Part shown: positions 16,568-24,091 of the stretch, piece after piece
How the letters are laid out: each line of letters opens with the position of its first letter
Position numbering within the stretch: the first letter of the stretch is position 1
From: Hyphomicrobiales bacterium
GTDB taxonomy: Bacteria > Pseudomonadota > Alphaproteobacteria > Rhizobiales > Devosiaceae
Length of the DNA: 64,000 bases
Direction of reading: 5' to 3'
Assembly (NCBI GenBank): GCA_900470445.1
Contig: UCAU01000003.1
Coordinates: 127,059-191,058 of the forward strand
Translations under genes and position numbers: made by a program
Notes under the pieces: generated by a model
The model's database searches: none
Seen by the model: only the letters and a program-made list of their open reading frames with translations
What the model was told of the DNA's origin: nothing

Positions 16568-17376
16568 TGCGTCGCGGCTGGTTCCTGCCCATCACGGCAA
16601 CGCTCGGCTTTGCCTTCCTCTATGCGCCCATCATGTCGCTGGTCGTCTTCTCGTTCAACGAAAGCAAGCTCGTCACCGTCTGGGGCGGCTTTTCGACCAA
16701 ATGGTATGGCGAGCTGTTTGCCGATCCGCAAATGCTGGGCGCCGCGTGGCTCAGCCTGCAGATCGCCTTTTTCAGCGCCTCCATCGCCCTGGTATTGGGC
16801 ACGCTCGCGGCCGTCGCCCTGGTGCGCTTCCGCAAATTCCGTGGCCGTACCGTGCTGGCCGGCACCGTCTCGGCGCCGCTCGTCATGCCCGACGTGATCA
16901 CGGGTCTCGCGCTGCTGCTGCTCTTTGTCGCCATGGAAGGCACTTTGGGCTGGCCGGCCGGGCGCGGCATCGTCACCATCATCATCGCCCATTCCACCTT
17001 CTGCATGGCCTATGTCTGCGTCGTGGTGCAGTCCCGTCTGGCCGATTTCGATCTCAGCCTTGAAGAAGCCGCCATGGATCTGGGCGCCACCCCGGTCCGG
17101 GTGTTCTTCGACATCACCCTGCCCATCATCGCCCCCGCTCTGGTCTCCGGCTGGCTGCTGGCCTTCACCCTCTCGCTCGACGATCTGGTCATTGCCAGCT
17201 TCGTCTCCGGCCCCGGCTCCTCCACCCTGCCCATGGTGATCTTCTCTAAGGTCAAGCTGGGCGTCTCGCCGGACGTCAATGCGCTGGCCACCATCATCAT
17301 CGGCATCGTCGCCCTGGGCGTCTTCGCCGCCACCCTGCTGCAATTGCGCGCCCGCCCCAAAAAGGCTCGGGCGTAA
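16567..17376 (+). CDS. potI: Polyamine ABC transporter permease
   Basis: A 269-residue second permease subunit. Six hydrophobic segments are visible and the EAA loop is SLEEAAMDLGATPVRVFFDITLPIIAP. The ATG overlaps the potH stop (TAATG). It ends the potFGHI operon, and the next unit has its own promoter-like region. Confidence 0.94.
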   Translation: MRRGWFLPITATLGFAFLYAPIMSLVVFSFNESKLVTVWGGFSTKWYGELFADPQMLGAAWLSLQIAFFSASIALVLGTLAAVALVRFRKFRGRTVLAGTVSAPLVMPDVITGLALLLLFVAMEGTLGWPAGRGIVTIIIAHSTFCMAYVCVVVQSRLADFDLSLEEAAMDLGATPVRVFFDITLPIIAPALVSGWLLAFTLSLDDLVIASFVSGPGSSTLPMVIFSKVKLGVSPDVNALATIIIGIVALGVFAATLLQLRARPKKARA

Positions 17377-17414
17377 CGGGAAAAATGGCTCGCTTCGACA
17401 AAATTGTGATCGAC

Positions 17415-17442
17415 TGGACAGATCGAAAAAATCTGTCATGCT
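17415..17442 (+). promoter_or_regulatory. Putative promoter with internal palindrome for the small unit
   Basis: TGGACA (17415-17420) and CATGCT (17437-17442) lie 16 bases apart as -35/-10-like boxes. A perfect inverted repeat GACAGAT/ATCTGTC (17417-17423, 17431-17437, 7-base spacer) fills the space between them, which is where a repressor operator would sit. Predicted transcription start is near 17449. Confidence 0.45.
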
Positions 17443-17478
17443 GGTGTCATGTTCAACCAACGTGAAGGAGGTGATCCA

Positions 17479-17553
17479 GTGTCGATTGAGATTAAGGTTC
17501 TCGAAGCAGGTCTTGGATTTTCGGTGCAAACTTGCGAGGTAAGCCTCGGCTAG
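17479..17553 (+). CDS. 24-residue small ORF behind a perfect Shine-Dalgarno
   Basis: GTG at 17479 opens 24 codons ending at TAG 17551-17553 (peptide VSIEIKVLEAGLGFSVQTCEVSLG, one more base-pairing oddity below). Upstream AAGGAGGTGATCC (17465-17477) is the full complement of the 16S rRNA 3' end, far longer than normal ribosome sites, and GGAGG is seven bases from the GTG. An in-frame ATG at 17449 would give 34 residues but coincides with the predicted transcript start. CCTCCTTC at 17557-17564 can pair with GAAGGAGG and hide the site. A strong terminator follows. I recognise no family; it could be a peptide gene, leader or riboregulator. Confidence 0.5.
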   Translation: MSIEIKVLEAGLGFSVQTCEVSLG

Positions 17554-17593
17554 CACCCTCCTTCAAGGCACTTGAGGCCTATAAACTCAGGAA

Positions 17594-17625
17594 GGGCCGT
17601 CCGTTTCGGGCGGCCCTTTTTATTG
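17594..17625 (+). terminator. Rho-independent terminator of the small unit
   Basis: GGGCCGTCCG (17594-17603) pairs with CGGGCGGCCC (17607-17616), including one G-T pair, around a TTT loop, followed by TTTTTATT. A textbook intrinsic terminator, 60 bases before purU. Confidence 0.9.
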
Positions 17626-17630
17626 CCGAC

Positions 17631-17659
17631 TTGACGGAGCGGCCCAAGCCATTGATACC
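17631..17659 (+). promoter_or_regulatory. Putative purU promoter
   Basis: TTGACG (17631-17636), a 17-base spacer, then GATACC (17654-17659). It lies after the preceding terminator and 27 bases before the purU ATG, so purU appears to be transcribed independently of the small unit. Confidence 0.5.
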
Positions 17660-17685
17660 GCTGGCAAGATAATTTCGAGGCTTCC

Positions 17686-18540
17686 ATGACCACGGCCAAT
17701 TTCGTCCTGACCCTGTCCTGCGCCGATCGCCCCGGCATCGTCGCCGCCGTCACCACCGAGCTGGCCGCGCTCAATGCCAATATCGCCGAATCCAATCAGT
17801 TCTGGGATCGCGAAACCGACCGCTTCTTCATGCGCCTGGCCTTCACCGCTCCCGAAGGCGTCACCAGCCAGACCATCGAACGCGCCCTGAAGTCGCCCAT
17901 CGAGCGCTTCTCGATGAAGACCGCCCTGGTCGACGAAGCCCGCAAAAAGCGCATCGTCATCATGGTCAGCAAATTCGATCACACCCTGCGCCACCTGCTC
18001 TACCAGATCCAGGTCGGCTGGCTCGACGCCGAAGTCGCCGCCATCGTCTCCAATCACGACACGACCCAAAAGCTGGCCGAAGCTGAAAATATCCCCTTCC
18101 ACCTGCTGCCCGTCACCGCCGCCACCAAGGCGAGCCAGGAAGAGCAGGTGCTTGGCGTAATCAAGCAATCGGGCGCCGATCTCGTGGTCCTCGCCCGTTA
18201 CATGCAGGTGCTGTCGGACAATCTCTCCACCCGCCTGTTCGGCCAGGTGATCAATATCCACCACTCGTTCCTGCCCAGCTTTAAGGGCGCCAAGCCCTAT
18301 CACCAGGCCCATGAGCGCGGCGTCAAAATCATCGGCGCCACCGCTCATTACGTGACGCCGGACCTCGACGAAGGCCCGATCATCGAGCAGGAAACCGCCC
18401 GCGTCACCCACGCCATGAGCCCCGACGATCTCGTCGCCGCCGGCCGCGACATCGAAAGCCGCGTCCTCGCCCGCGCCGTCAAACTGCACCTGGAAAACCG
18501 GGTCATGCTGAACGGCAAAAAGACCGTGGTGTTCGGGTAA
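17686..18540 (+). CDS. purU: Formyltetrahydrofolate deformylase
   Basis: A 284-residue enzyme that hydrolyses 10-formyltetrahydrofolate to formate and tetrahydrofolate, balancing one-carbon pools and feeding formate to PurT. An ACT domain occupies about residues 5-85 (LTLSCADRPGIVAAVTTELAALNANI). The formyltransferase domain holds the Asn-His-Asp catalytic set in INIHHSFLPSFKGAKPYHQAHERGVKIIGATAHYVTPDLDEGPII. Full length. Single gene with its own promoter-like boxes. Confidence 0.96.
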   Translation: MTTANFVLTLSCADRPGIVAAVTTELAALNANIAESNQFWDRETDRFFMRLAFTAPEGVTSQTIERALKSPIERFSMKTALVDEARKKRIVIMVSKFDHTLRHLLYQIQVGWLDAEVAAIVSNHDTTQKLAEAENIPFHLLPVTAATKASQEEQVLGVIKQSGADLVVLARYMQVLSDNLSTRLFGQVINIHHSFLPSFKGAKPYHQAHERGVKIIGATAHYVTPDLDEGPIIEQETARVTHAMSPDDLVAAGRDIESRVLARAVKLHLENRVMLNGKKTVVFG

Positions 18541-18558
18541 GCTCAATGGTGCCACTTC

Positions 18559-18581
18559 CCTTCTCCCCTTGAGGGAGAAGG
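18559..18581. terminator. Hairpin repeat between convergent purU and Rrf2 genes
   Basis: CCTTCTCCCCTTGAGGGAGAAGG is nearly self-complementary and is followed by GTGCCCGAAGGGCGGATGAGG, a pattern common in dispersed bacterial intergenic repeats. Its position between two convergent stops fits a two-way terminator. Confidence 0.55.
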
Positions 18582-18655
18582 TGCCCGAAGGGCGGATGAG
18601 GGGTCCCTTTCTGCACGTCTGCTGGCATGGGCAAGCGGAGAGGGGAAGAGCGGTA

Positions 18656-19084
18656 CTAAACCGGCAAATCTTCCAGCCGCAACGAATCCGCCAGCGTCGT
18701 CTCATCGAGCACGGCGCGCGTCGCCAGCGTCACCCGCTCGAACACATGGCGGATTTCGCAACTTGCCTCGTCCCGGCAATCCTCGCATTTGCGATAGGCG
18801 ATCTTGGACAGGCACGGCAGCGGCGCAATCGGCCCGTCGATCAGCCGCAACACCTCGCCAAAACGGATCTCCTCGGGCGCCCGCAGCAGCTCATAGCCCC
18901 CGGTCCGCCCGCGCCGGCTGGCCACATAGCCCGCCCGCTTGAGCTCCAGCAGAATCTGCTCGAGGAACTTCTTGGGGATCGCCTGGGCCTTGGAGATTTC
19001 GCCAATCATCATGGTTTCGCCCCGCCCCGCCCGAGCCAGCGACACCAAGGCCCGCAAGGCATATTTGGCTTTCTGCGAAATCAT
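18656..19084 (-). CDS. Rrf2 family transcriptional regulator with four C-terminal cysteines
   Basis: A 142-residue winged-helix regulator. The HTH contains IGEISKAQAIPKKFLEQILLELKRAGYVASRRGRTGGYEL. Cysteines fall at positions 91, 100, 103 and 109 (CLSKIAYRKCEDCRDEASC), where Rrf2 relatives such as IscR, NsrR and RirA bind an iron-sulphur cluster. The spacing differs from the three-Cys RirA pattern, so it is not RirA. The start at 19084 fits the family N-terminus; the upstream in-frame start at 19126 adds unrelated residues. Likely a redox, iron or sulphur sensor. Target unknown. Confidence 0.88.
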   Translation of the reverse strand: MISQKAKYALRALVSLARAGRGETMMIGEISKAQAIPKKFLEQILLELKRAGYVASRRGRTGGYELLRAPEEIRFGEVLRLIDGPIAPLPCLSKIAYRKCEDCRDEASCEIRHVFERVTLATRAVLDETTLADSLRLEDLPV

Positions 19085-19164
19085 CGTCCCAACTGCCCCC
19101 GGCGCGTGATCACCGCACTCTGCCAATCCTGACCTATGCGCGCAATCATCCCCAAAGCAAACAC

Positions 19165-21618
19165 CTAGCCCTTGGGTTCCGGCGTCACGGGCGGCACGAT
19201 TCCAGGCTTATCCGTCTCATCGGCTTCATCCGCCTCGTTGGCAACCTCAACAGCTTCGGCCTCTTCCGGCGCAGCCTCGGCATCCTGTTCCTCTGGATCA
19301 CCTGCCTCTGCGTCGGCAACAGCCTCATCCGGCCCATCAAGATCAGCGACAGCCTCCTCCACCTCGGCCTGCTCGTCGGCTACTTCGGCCTCTGCCTCTT
19401 CCACCTCGGCAGTCACATCCGCATCGGCCTCCGAAGCTTCCGCCTCAGGCGCCACCACACTCACCGGCGGCACAATCTCATCGATCGCCGCCGGCGCCTC
19501 ACCAACGGCTGGCGTGCTCGCTACGCTTTCCAGATCAGCCGCCGGAATTTCGGCCCCTTCACCGTCCTGCCGCTCCGGCGGTGGCAGGATAATGACATCG
19601 GCAGCGGGAACGGCCTCAGCCTCGTCCATCGCTTCGGGCTCCGGCACCTCCGCCACAGCAGGCGCCTCGATCACCTCGACCGGCACCGCCTCAGTCGCCA
19701 CAATCACCGCGGCCGGCGTCGCCACGGCCTTGGCCAACAAATTCTCAACCGGCGGCAATTTGGGCTCCACGGGCTCCGGCTCCGGCGCCACACTCGTCGG
19801 CACATCTTCAGACCGCTCGCCGCGCAGCCAGGCCAACATGCCAATGCCGATTTCGCGCTCGCCACGAATAACGATATCGGCGCCCAGCCCGCGCAGATGC
19901 ACGTCTTCCTCTTCGGAATAGGCCCGCGTGATGATGCGAATACCCGGATTGAGCTTGCGCCCGGATTCACAAACCGTGCCGGCCTCAAACCCGTTGGAAA
20001 TGGCGATCAGCAGCGTCTTGGCCGCCTCAAGATTGGCCAGTTTCAGCACGGTGGAACTCGCCGCATTGCCGAACACCACTTCGAGCCCCGCCGCCCGCGC
20101 CGCCGCCACGTCATGATCGGAATCCTCGATCACCACCACGGGCGATCCAGCGGCCTTGAGCCCCTCGGCCACCACGCGGCCGACCTGCCCATAACCCACC
20201 AGCACCGTATGATCGATCTGATTGGACGCATCAGGCACATCGTCATCAGCCCCCGGCGCGCCACGATCGACCGCTGCTTCACCCGGCGCATCGCTGGTGA
20301 TCGGCCCCTCGGCCGCATCCACGCGATCGGTCGGTTCGATGCGCACGCCATCGCGTTCCATCTGCTCGGCCTTGCGCTGCAACACCCGCGCTTCCAGCCG
20401 CGGCCGCACCAGATCGACCGCCCAGAACACTAGCGGATTGAGCACGATGGAAATCAGCGCCCCGGCCAGGATCAAATCCTGCCCTTCCGGCGGCAAAATG
20501 GCCAGCGACACGCCCATGCTGGCCAGGATGAACGAGAATTCGCCGATCTGCGCCAGCGAGGCCGAAATGGTCAGCGCCGTGGCCATCGGCCGGCGGAACA
20601 GCAACACGATGCCGAACGCCGCCAGCGACTTGCCGATAATGATGATGAACACCGTCGCCAGCACCGGCAGCGGATTGGTGATGATGATCGAGGGGTCGAA
20701 CAACATGCCGACCGACACGAAGAACAGCACGGCAAAAGCATCGCGCAGCGGCAGGGTTTCCTGCGCCGCCCGATGGCTGAGCTCGCTCTCGGAGAGGATC
20801 ATGCCGGCAAAGAACGCGCCCAGCGCCAGCGACACGCCGAACAACACGGCCGAACCCAAAGCCACGCCCAGGGCAATGGCGAGCACAGCCAGGCGGAACA
20901 ATTCGCGGCTACCGGTATGGGCCGTTGCGTGCAGCGCCCAGGGAATGAGCCTGCGGCCCACAATCAGCATGAAGCCCACGAAAGCGGCGACCTTGATGAC
21001 GGTCAGCCCCAGCACGCCCCAGATGCCGACCGAGCCGCCGATAATGCGCTCGACAAAGGACACGAAGGGATCATGCACGCCACTATCGGCGCCGTTCAGG
21101 CTCGCAATCGCCGGGATCAGCACCAGCGCCAGCACCATGGCGAGGTCTTCCACGATCAACCAGCCAACCGCGATGCGGCCGCGCTCGGTCTCGATCAGCC
21201 GCCGATCCTGCAAGGCCTTGAGCAACACCACGGTGGACGCAACCGACAGCGCCAGGCCAAACAACAGGCCTGCGCCAATCCCCCAGCCCAACAGCGTCGC
21301 CAACCCTAGTCCCAATAGCGTTGCGAGGGCGATCTGCGCCAGCGCCCCGGGAATGGCCAGCGCCCGCACGCTCATCAAATCCTTGAGCGAAAAGTGCAGA
21401 CCCACCCCGAACATCAGGAGGATCACCCCCAGTTCGGCCAGCTCCGCTCCCAGCGCCTGATCGGCCACGAAACCGGGTGTATTGGGGCCCACCAGCACGC
21501 CGGCAAACAGATACCCCACCAGCGGCGGCAGCCGGAAGCGGTTGGCAATCATGCCGAAAATGAATGCAAGCACGAGACCCGCAACGATCGTGGTGATCAG
21601 GGGGGTGTCGTGATGCAT
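19165..21618 (-). CDS. CPA2 family cation:proton antiporter with TrkA-N domain (KefB/YbaL-like) and acidic tail
   Basis: An 817-residue membrane protein. Residues 1 to about 415 form a 12-13 helix CPA2 antiporter (FRLPPLVGYLFAGVLVGPNTPGF, GVGLHFSLKDL). A cytoplasmic Rossmann TrkA-N domain follows at about 464-590 (VLVGYGQVGRVVAEGLKAAG), which binds NAD(H) or glutathione-type ligands to gate ion efflux. From about residue 605 the protein is a 200-residue low-complexity tail very rich in Glu, Asp, Ala and Val, which is not part of the usual family. GGAGG precedes the ATG. Likely K+/H+ or Na+/H+ exchange in pH or stress response. Confidence 0.9.
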   Translation of the reverse strand: MHHDTPLITTIVAGLVLAFIFGMIANRFRLPPLVGYLFAGVLVGPNTPGFVADQALGAELAELGVILLMFGVGLHFSLKDLMSVRALAIPGALAQIALATLLGLGLATLLGWGIGAGLLFGLALSVASTVVLLKALQDRRLIETERGRIAVGWLIVEDLAMVLALVLIPAIASLNGADSGVHDPFVSFVERIIGGSVGIWGVLGLTVIKVAAFVGFMLIVGRRLIPWALHATAHTGSRELFRLAVLAIALGVALGSAVLFGVSLALGAFFAGMILSESELSHRAAQETLPLRDAFAVLFFVSVGMLFDPSIIITNPLPVLATVFIIIIGKSLAAFGIVLLFRRPMATALTISASLAQIGEFSFILASMGVSLAILPPEGQDLILAGALISIVLNPLVFWAVDLVRPRLEARVLQRKAEQMERDGVRIEPTDRVDAAEGPITSDAPGEAAVDRGAPGADDDVPDASNQIDHTVLVGYGQVGRVVAEGLKAAGSPVVVIEDSDHDVAAARAAGLEVVFGNAASSTVLKLANLEAAKTLLIAISNGFEAGTVCESGRKLNPGIRIITRAYSEEEDVHLRGLGADIVIRGEREIGIGMLAWLRGERSEDVPTSVAPEPEPVEPKLPPVENLLAKAVATPAAVIVATEAVPVEVIEAPAVAEVPEPEAMDEAEAVPAADVIILPPPERQDGEGAEIPAADLESVASTPAVGEAPAAIDEIVPPVSVVAPEAEASEADADVTAEVEEAEAEVADEQAEVEEAVADLDGPDEAVADAEAGDPEEQDAEAAPEEAEAVEVANEADEADETDKPGIVPPVTPEPKG

Positions 21619-21643
21619 TCAGCGCCTCCGCAGGTCTTGTGAG

Positions 21644-21667
21644 CTATCGCGAAATCTCTATCGCGAA
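21644..21667. promoter_or_regulatory. Direct repeat CTATCGCGAA (two copies)
   Basis: CTATCGCGAA occurs at 21644-21653 and again at 21658-21667, 14 bases apart, each centred on the palindrome TCGCGA. It lies just upstream of the antiporter start and may be a regulator site. Confidence 0.4.
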
Positions 21668-21724
21668 GATGGGGTATCCACGCAGCATGTGCAAGCAGGC
21701 CATGGGCCCAAAATTCATCAGCAA

Positions 21725-21743
21725 TTGGACGAACTTGGACGAA
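21725..21743. promoter_or_regulatory. Direct repeat TTGGACGAA (two copies, one helical turn apart)
   Basis: TTGGACGAA at 21725-21733 and 21735-21743, a 10-base period. Tandem half-sites one turn apart are typical of OmpR/PhoB-type response regulators. Located between the antiporter and the SnoaL-like gene. Confidence 0.4.
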
Positions 21744-21815
21744 AGACTTCACACTGGCCAATGCAGTGGGCTAAGTTTGGCTTTGTTATGGCGCATTGGC
21801 GCCACGCGAGGGACC

Positions 21816-22148
21816 ATGCCGGACACTGCGCTACCGCCTGTGCTGCAAGCCTTCCACGCCGCCATCAATGCGGGCGACACCGACGCCTTCATTGCCCTCT
21901 TCCCTGCCGATGGCACGGTGGAGGATTGGGGTCGGCGCTTTTCCGGCCACCAGGCCATCCTGAATTGGAGCGCCAAGGAACTGATCGGCGCCAAGGGCAC
22001 GCTGAGCTATGGCGAGGTGATCGAGCGCGCGCCCAACCGCATCTCGCTCAATACCCACTGGGCCAGCTCCTTCTTCACCGGCGACAGCGTCTTCACCTTC
22101 GTGCTAGGGGACGATCAGATCCGCGAACTCAAGATCAGCGCCGGTTGA
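21816..22148 (+). CDS. SnoaL-like / nuclear transport factor 2 fold protein
   Basis: A 110-residue protein: LQAFHAAINAGDTDAFIALFPADGTVEDWGRRFSGHQAILNWSAKEL is the usual SnoaL-like opening, and a beta-rich half ends in the FVLGDDQIRELKISAG strand. The start at 21816 follows GCGAGGGACC; upstream in-frame sequence is not family-like. These domains act as small hydrolases, isomerases or binding proteins. Substrate unknown. Confidence 0.8.
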   Translation: MPDTALPPVLQAFHAAINAGDTDAFIALFPADGTVEDWGRRFSGHQAILNWSAKELIGAKGTLSYGEVIERAPNRISLNTHWASSFFTGDSVFTFVLGDDQIRELKISAG

Positions 22149-22216
22149 ACGGAACCGGGCCGCATATCATCGGGTTGTCGCAACAAGGCGGTAGATCGCC
22201 CGCAACGGGGTGAGCC

Positions 22217-23050
22217 ATGAAATTTTCCGTCGGATGCGACATCGGCTACGAGATCATCGAGCCGGCGACCCTGATTTTCAATATCGAGGCCATTGCTGGC
22301 GGCCGCCAGCGCATCCTGGGCGAAACGCTGACCATCACGCCCAACCTGCCGGCCGATGAAAAGACCGCCACCGAAACTGGCAATCGCTATCTGCGCCTCA
22401 CCGCCCAGCCGGGCCAGCTGCGTCTGCACTATACCGCCGAGATCGAGCTGGATGCCCTGCACAACCCGCCGGGCATGATCGAGGAAGTGCCGGTCGCCCG
22501 CCTGCCGCTCGATACCCTGCCCTATCTCAATCCTTCGCGGTACTGCCCCTCCGACCAATTGGCCCGCTTTGCCAATCGCCAGTTCGGCGGCATTGCGCCC
22601 GGCTTTGGCCGCGTCACCGAGATTTGCAACTGGATCAATGCCGAGGTCGACTATCTCAGCGGCACCAGCGACACCACGACCACTGCCGCCGATACCTTTG
22701 CCCTGCGCGCCGGCGTCTGCCGCGACTTCGCGCATCTGGGCATCACCTTCTGCCGGGCCCTGGGCATCCCGGCGCGTTTCGTCTCCTGCTACGCCTGGCA
22801 ATTGCACCCGCAGGATTTCCACGCCGTGTTCGAAGCCTATCTGGGCGACCGCTGGTATCTGTTCGACGCTACCCGCATGGCCGCGCTGGACGGCATGGTC
22901 CGCATCGGCTGCGGCCGCGATGCTGCCGACACCGCCTTCGCCACCATCTACGGCGCCGTCAATCCGCTCCCCATCGAAGTCTGGAGCAATGCCGATGGCA
23001 ACACGGCCGAGGAATGGACTACGGACGCAGTCAGCGTCGCGCGCAGTTAG
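22217..23050 (+). CDS. Transglutaminase-like cysteine protease family protein
   Basis: A 277-residue protein with an N-terminal beta domain (about 1-125) and a transglutaminase core. The catalytic triad is visible as Cys168 (GVCRDFAHL), His202 (DFHAVFEAYL) and Asp217 (FDATR). It is cytoplasmic: no signal peptide. Proteins of this kind act as peptidases or amide-modifying enzymes in bacteria. A second, different transglutaminase-like gene lies convergently 150 bases downstream, separated by an interspersed repeat. Confidence 0.88.
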   Translation: MKFSVGCDIGYEIIEPATLIFNIEAIAGGRQRILGETLTITPNLPADEKTATETGNRYLRLTAQPGQLRLHYTAEIELDALHNPPGMIEEVPVARLPLDTLPYLNPSRYCPSDQLARFANRQFGGIAPGFGRVTEICNWINAEVDYLSGTSDTTTTAADTFALRAGVCRDFAHLGITFCRALGIPARFVSCYAWQLHPQDFHAVFEAYLGDRWYLFDATRMAALDGMVRIGCGRDAADTAFATIYGAVNPLPIEVWSNADGNTAEEWTTDAVSVARS

Positions 23051-23059
23051 TATTTGGCA

Positions 23060-23204
23060 CTAGGCCATTCGCAAGTCAGCTCAGGCTGAGCCGAAAGGGG
23101 CGGTTTTCGAGAACCGGAGCGGAGCGTACTTTGGTACGTGAGCACCGGAAGCGCAGAAAATTGCCACTTGCAGGCCAGCATCAGTTGACTGGCGATTGGC
23201 CTAG
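23060..23204. repeat. Structured interspersed repeat, copy B
   Basis: A 145-bp element bounded by 19-bp arms (23060-23078, 23186-23204) that begin and end with CTAGGCC/GGCCTAG and have two mismatches. The inner arms GGCGGTTTT (23099-23107) and AAAATTGCC (23157-23165) pair only if two G-U pairs are allowed, which favours structure in RNA over DNA. The central GTAC-TTTG-GTAC hairpin and the GTGAGCACCGGAAGCGCAGA block are shared with copy A. It sits between convergent genes, and its CTAG end gives the stop codon of the leftward gene. Confidence 0.85.
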
Positions 23205-24091
23205 CCCATCGAATCCTGCGGCGATGTCACCCGCTCGACGATCACCTCAACATCCATGCCCAGATAATCATCCTTGCGGCCGATGAACGTGCCGGCAATC
23301 GGAATCGCCTGCTGCGGCTCCCGCGCCACCCCGACCCGGATCAGGTCGCGCGTGCCGATAATGCCATTGGTCGGGTCGAACTCGACCCATCCCGCGCCGG
23401 GCAGATAAATCTGGCACCAGGCATGCGTCGCCCCACCGCCACGATGATCGCCATCGCGCGCCGGAGAATAGAGATATCCCGTCACAAACCGGGCGGCAAA
23501 GCCCAGCGAACGCGCCGCCTCGATCATCAGCAACGCAAAATCCCGGCACGTGCCCTGGCGTTTCGACAGCGTCACAGCCGGGCGCTGCGTGCCCGGATCG
23601 GGCCGGCGGAGATATTTGAAACTCTCCTTGATCGAATAGGTCATGGTCATCAACAGATGCCCGGTATCGGTCTTGCCCTGCGCACCGACAAAGCGCCGCG
23701 CCCAGGCATCGACCTCCCCCTCATCGGGATATTGCCGCCGCATATTGGGCGCCAGATCGATGCTATCCACAGCGCCATAATCGAAGGGATAGGTCTTGGC
23801 CCGCACCTCGATCTCAAAATTGGGCGTCAGCTCGGGCGTATGATCAAGCACCATGCCGGCGACAATGCGCAATTGCTCGGCGGGTTCGGCAAATTCGGCA
23901 ATCGCAATGCCATTGCCGAATACATCGTGGATCCAGCGGATCGCCGAGGGCTCCGGGAATATCTTGAGGCTGAACGATTCCAGCGTCTGTTCCATACTGT
24001 CGCGTGGCCGCACCAGCATGCGATGCTCGCCGAACCGCACCGGCCGGACATAGCGATAAATCGTCTCGTGCCGCACCGTGAGCAGCGTCAC
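23201..24091 (-). CDS. Transglutaminase family protein (bacterial transglutaminase-like N-terminal domain)
   Basis: A 296-residue protein. The N-terminal segment LLTVRHETIYRYVRPVRFGEHRMLVRPRD is the bacterial transglutaminase-like N domain. The core has Cys182 (GTCRDFALLMIEAARSLG), His223 (ATHAWCQIYL) and Asp239 (VEFDPTNG). The start is GTG at 24091, overlapping the helicase stop as GTGA, which implies coupling. Its TAG stop lies in the terminus of repeat copy B. Often these occur with alpha-E and circularly permuted ATP-grasp genes; none is adjacent here. Confidence 0.9.
   Translation of the reverse strand: MTLLTVRHETIYRYVRPVRFGEHRMLVRPRDSMEQTLESFSLKIFPEPSAIRWIHDVFGNGIAIAEFAEPAEQLRIVAGMVLDHTPELTPNFEIEVRAKTYPFDYGAVDSIDLAPNMRRQYPDEGEVDAWARRFVGAQGKTDTGHLLMTMTYSIKESFKYLRRPDPGTQRPAVTLSKRQGTCRDFALLMIEAARSLGFAARFVTGYLYSPARDGDHRGGGATHAWCQIYLPGAGWVEFDPTNGIIGTRDLIRVGVAREPQQAIPIAGTFIGRKDDYLGMDVEVIVERVTSPQDSMG

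Noticed and set aside
17449..17553. 34-codon version of the small ORF starting at ATG 17449
   Set aside because: That ATG coincides with the predicted transcript start and would read through the Shine-Dalgarno; the GTG at 17479 has ideal spacing.
18656..19084. Calling the Rrf2 protein RirA, to match the IRO-like site at 1211
   Set aside because: Cysteine spacing and HTH sequence do not match RirA as I know it; the regulator of the IRO-like site is probably elsewhere.
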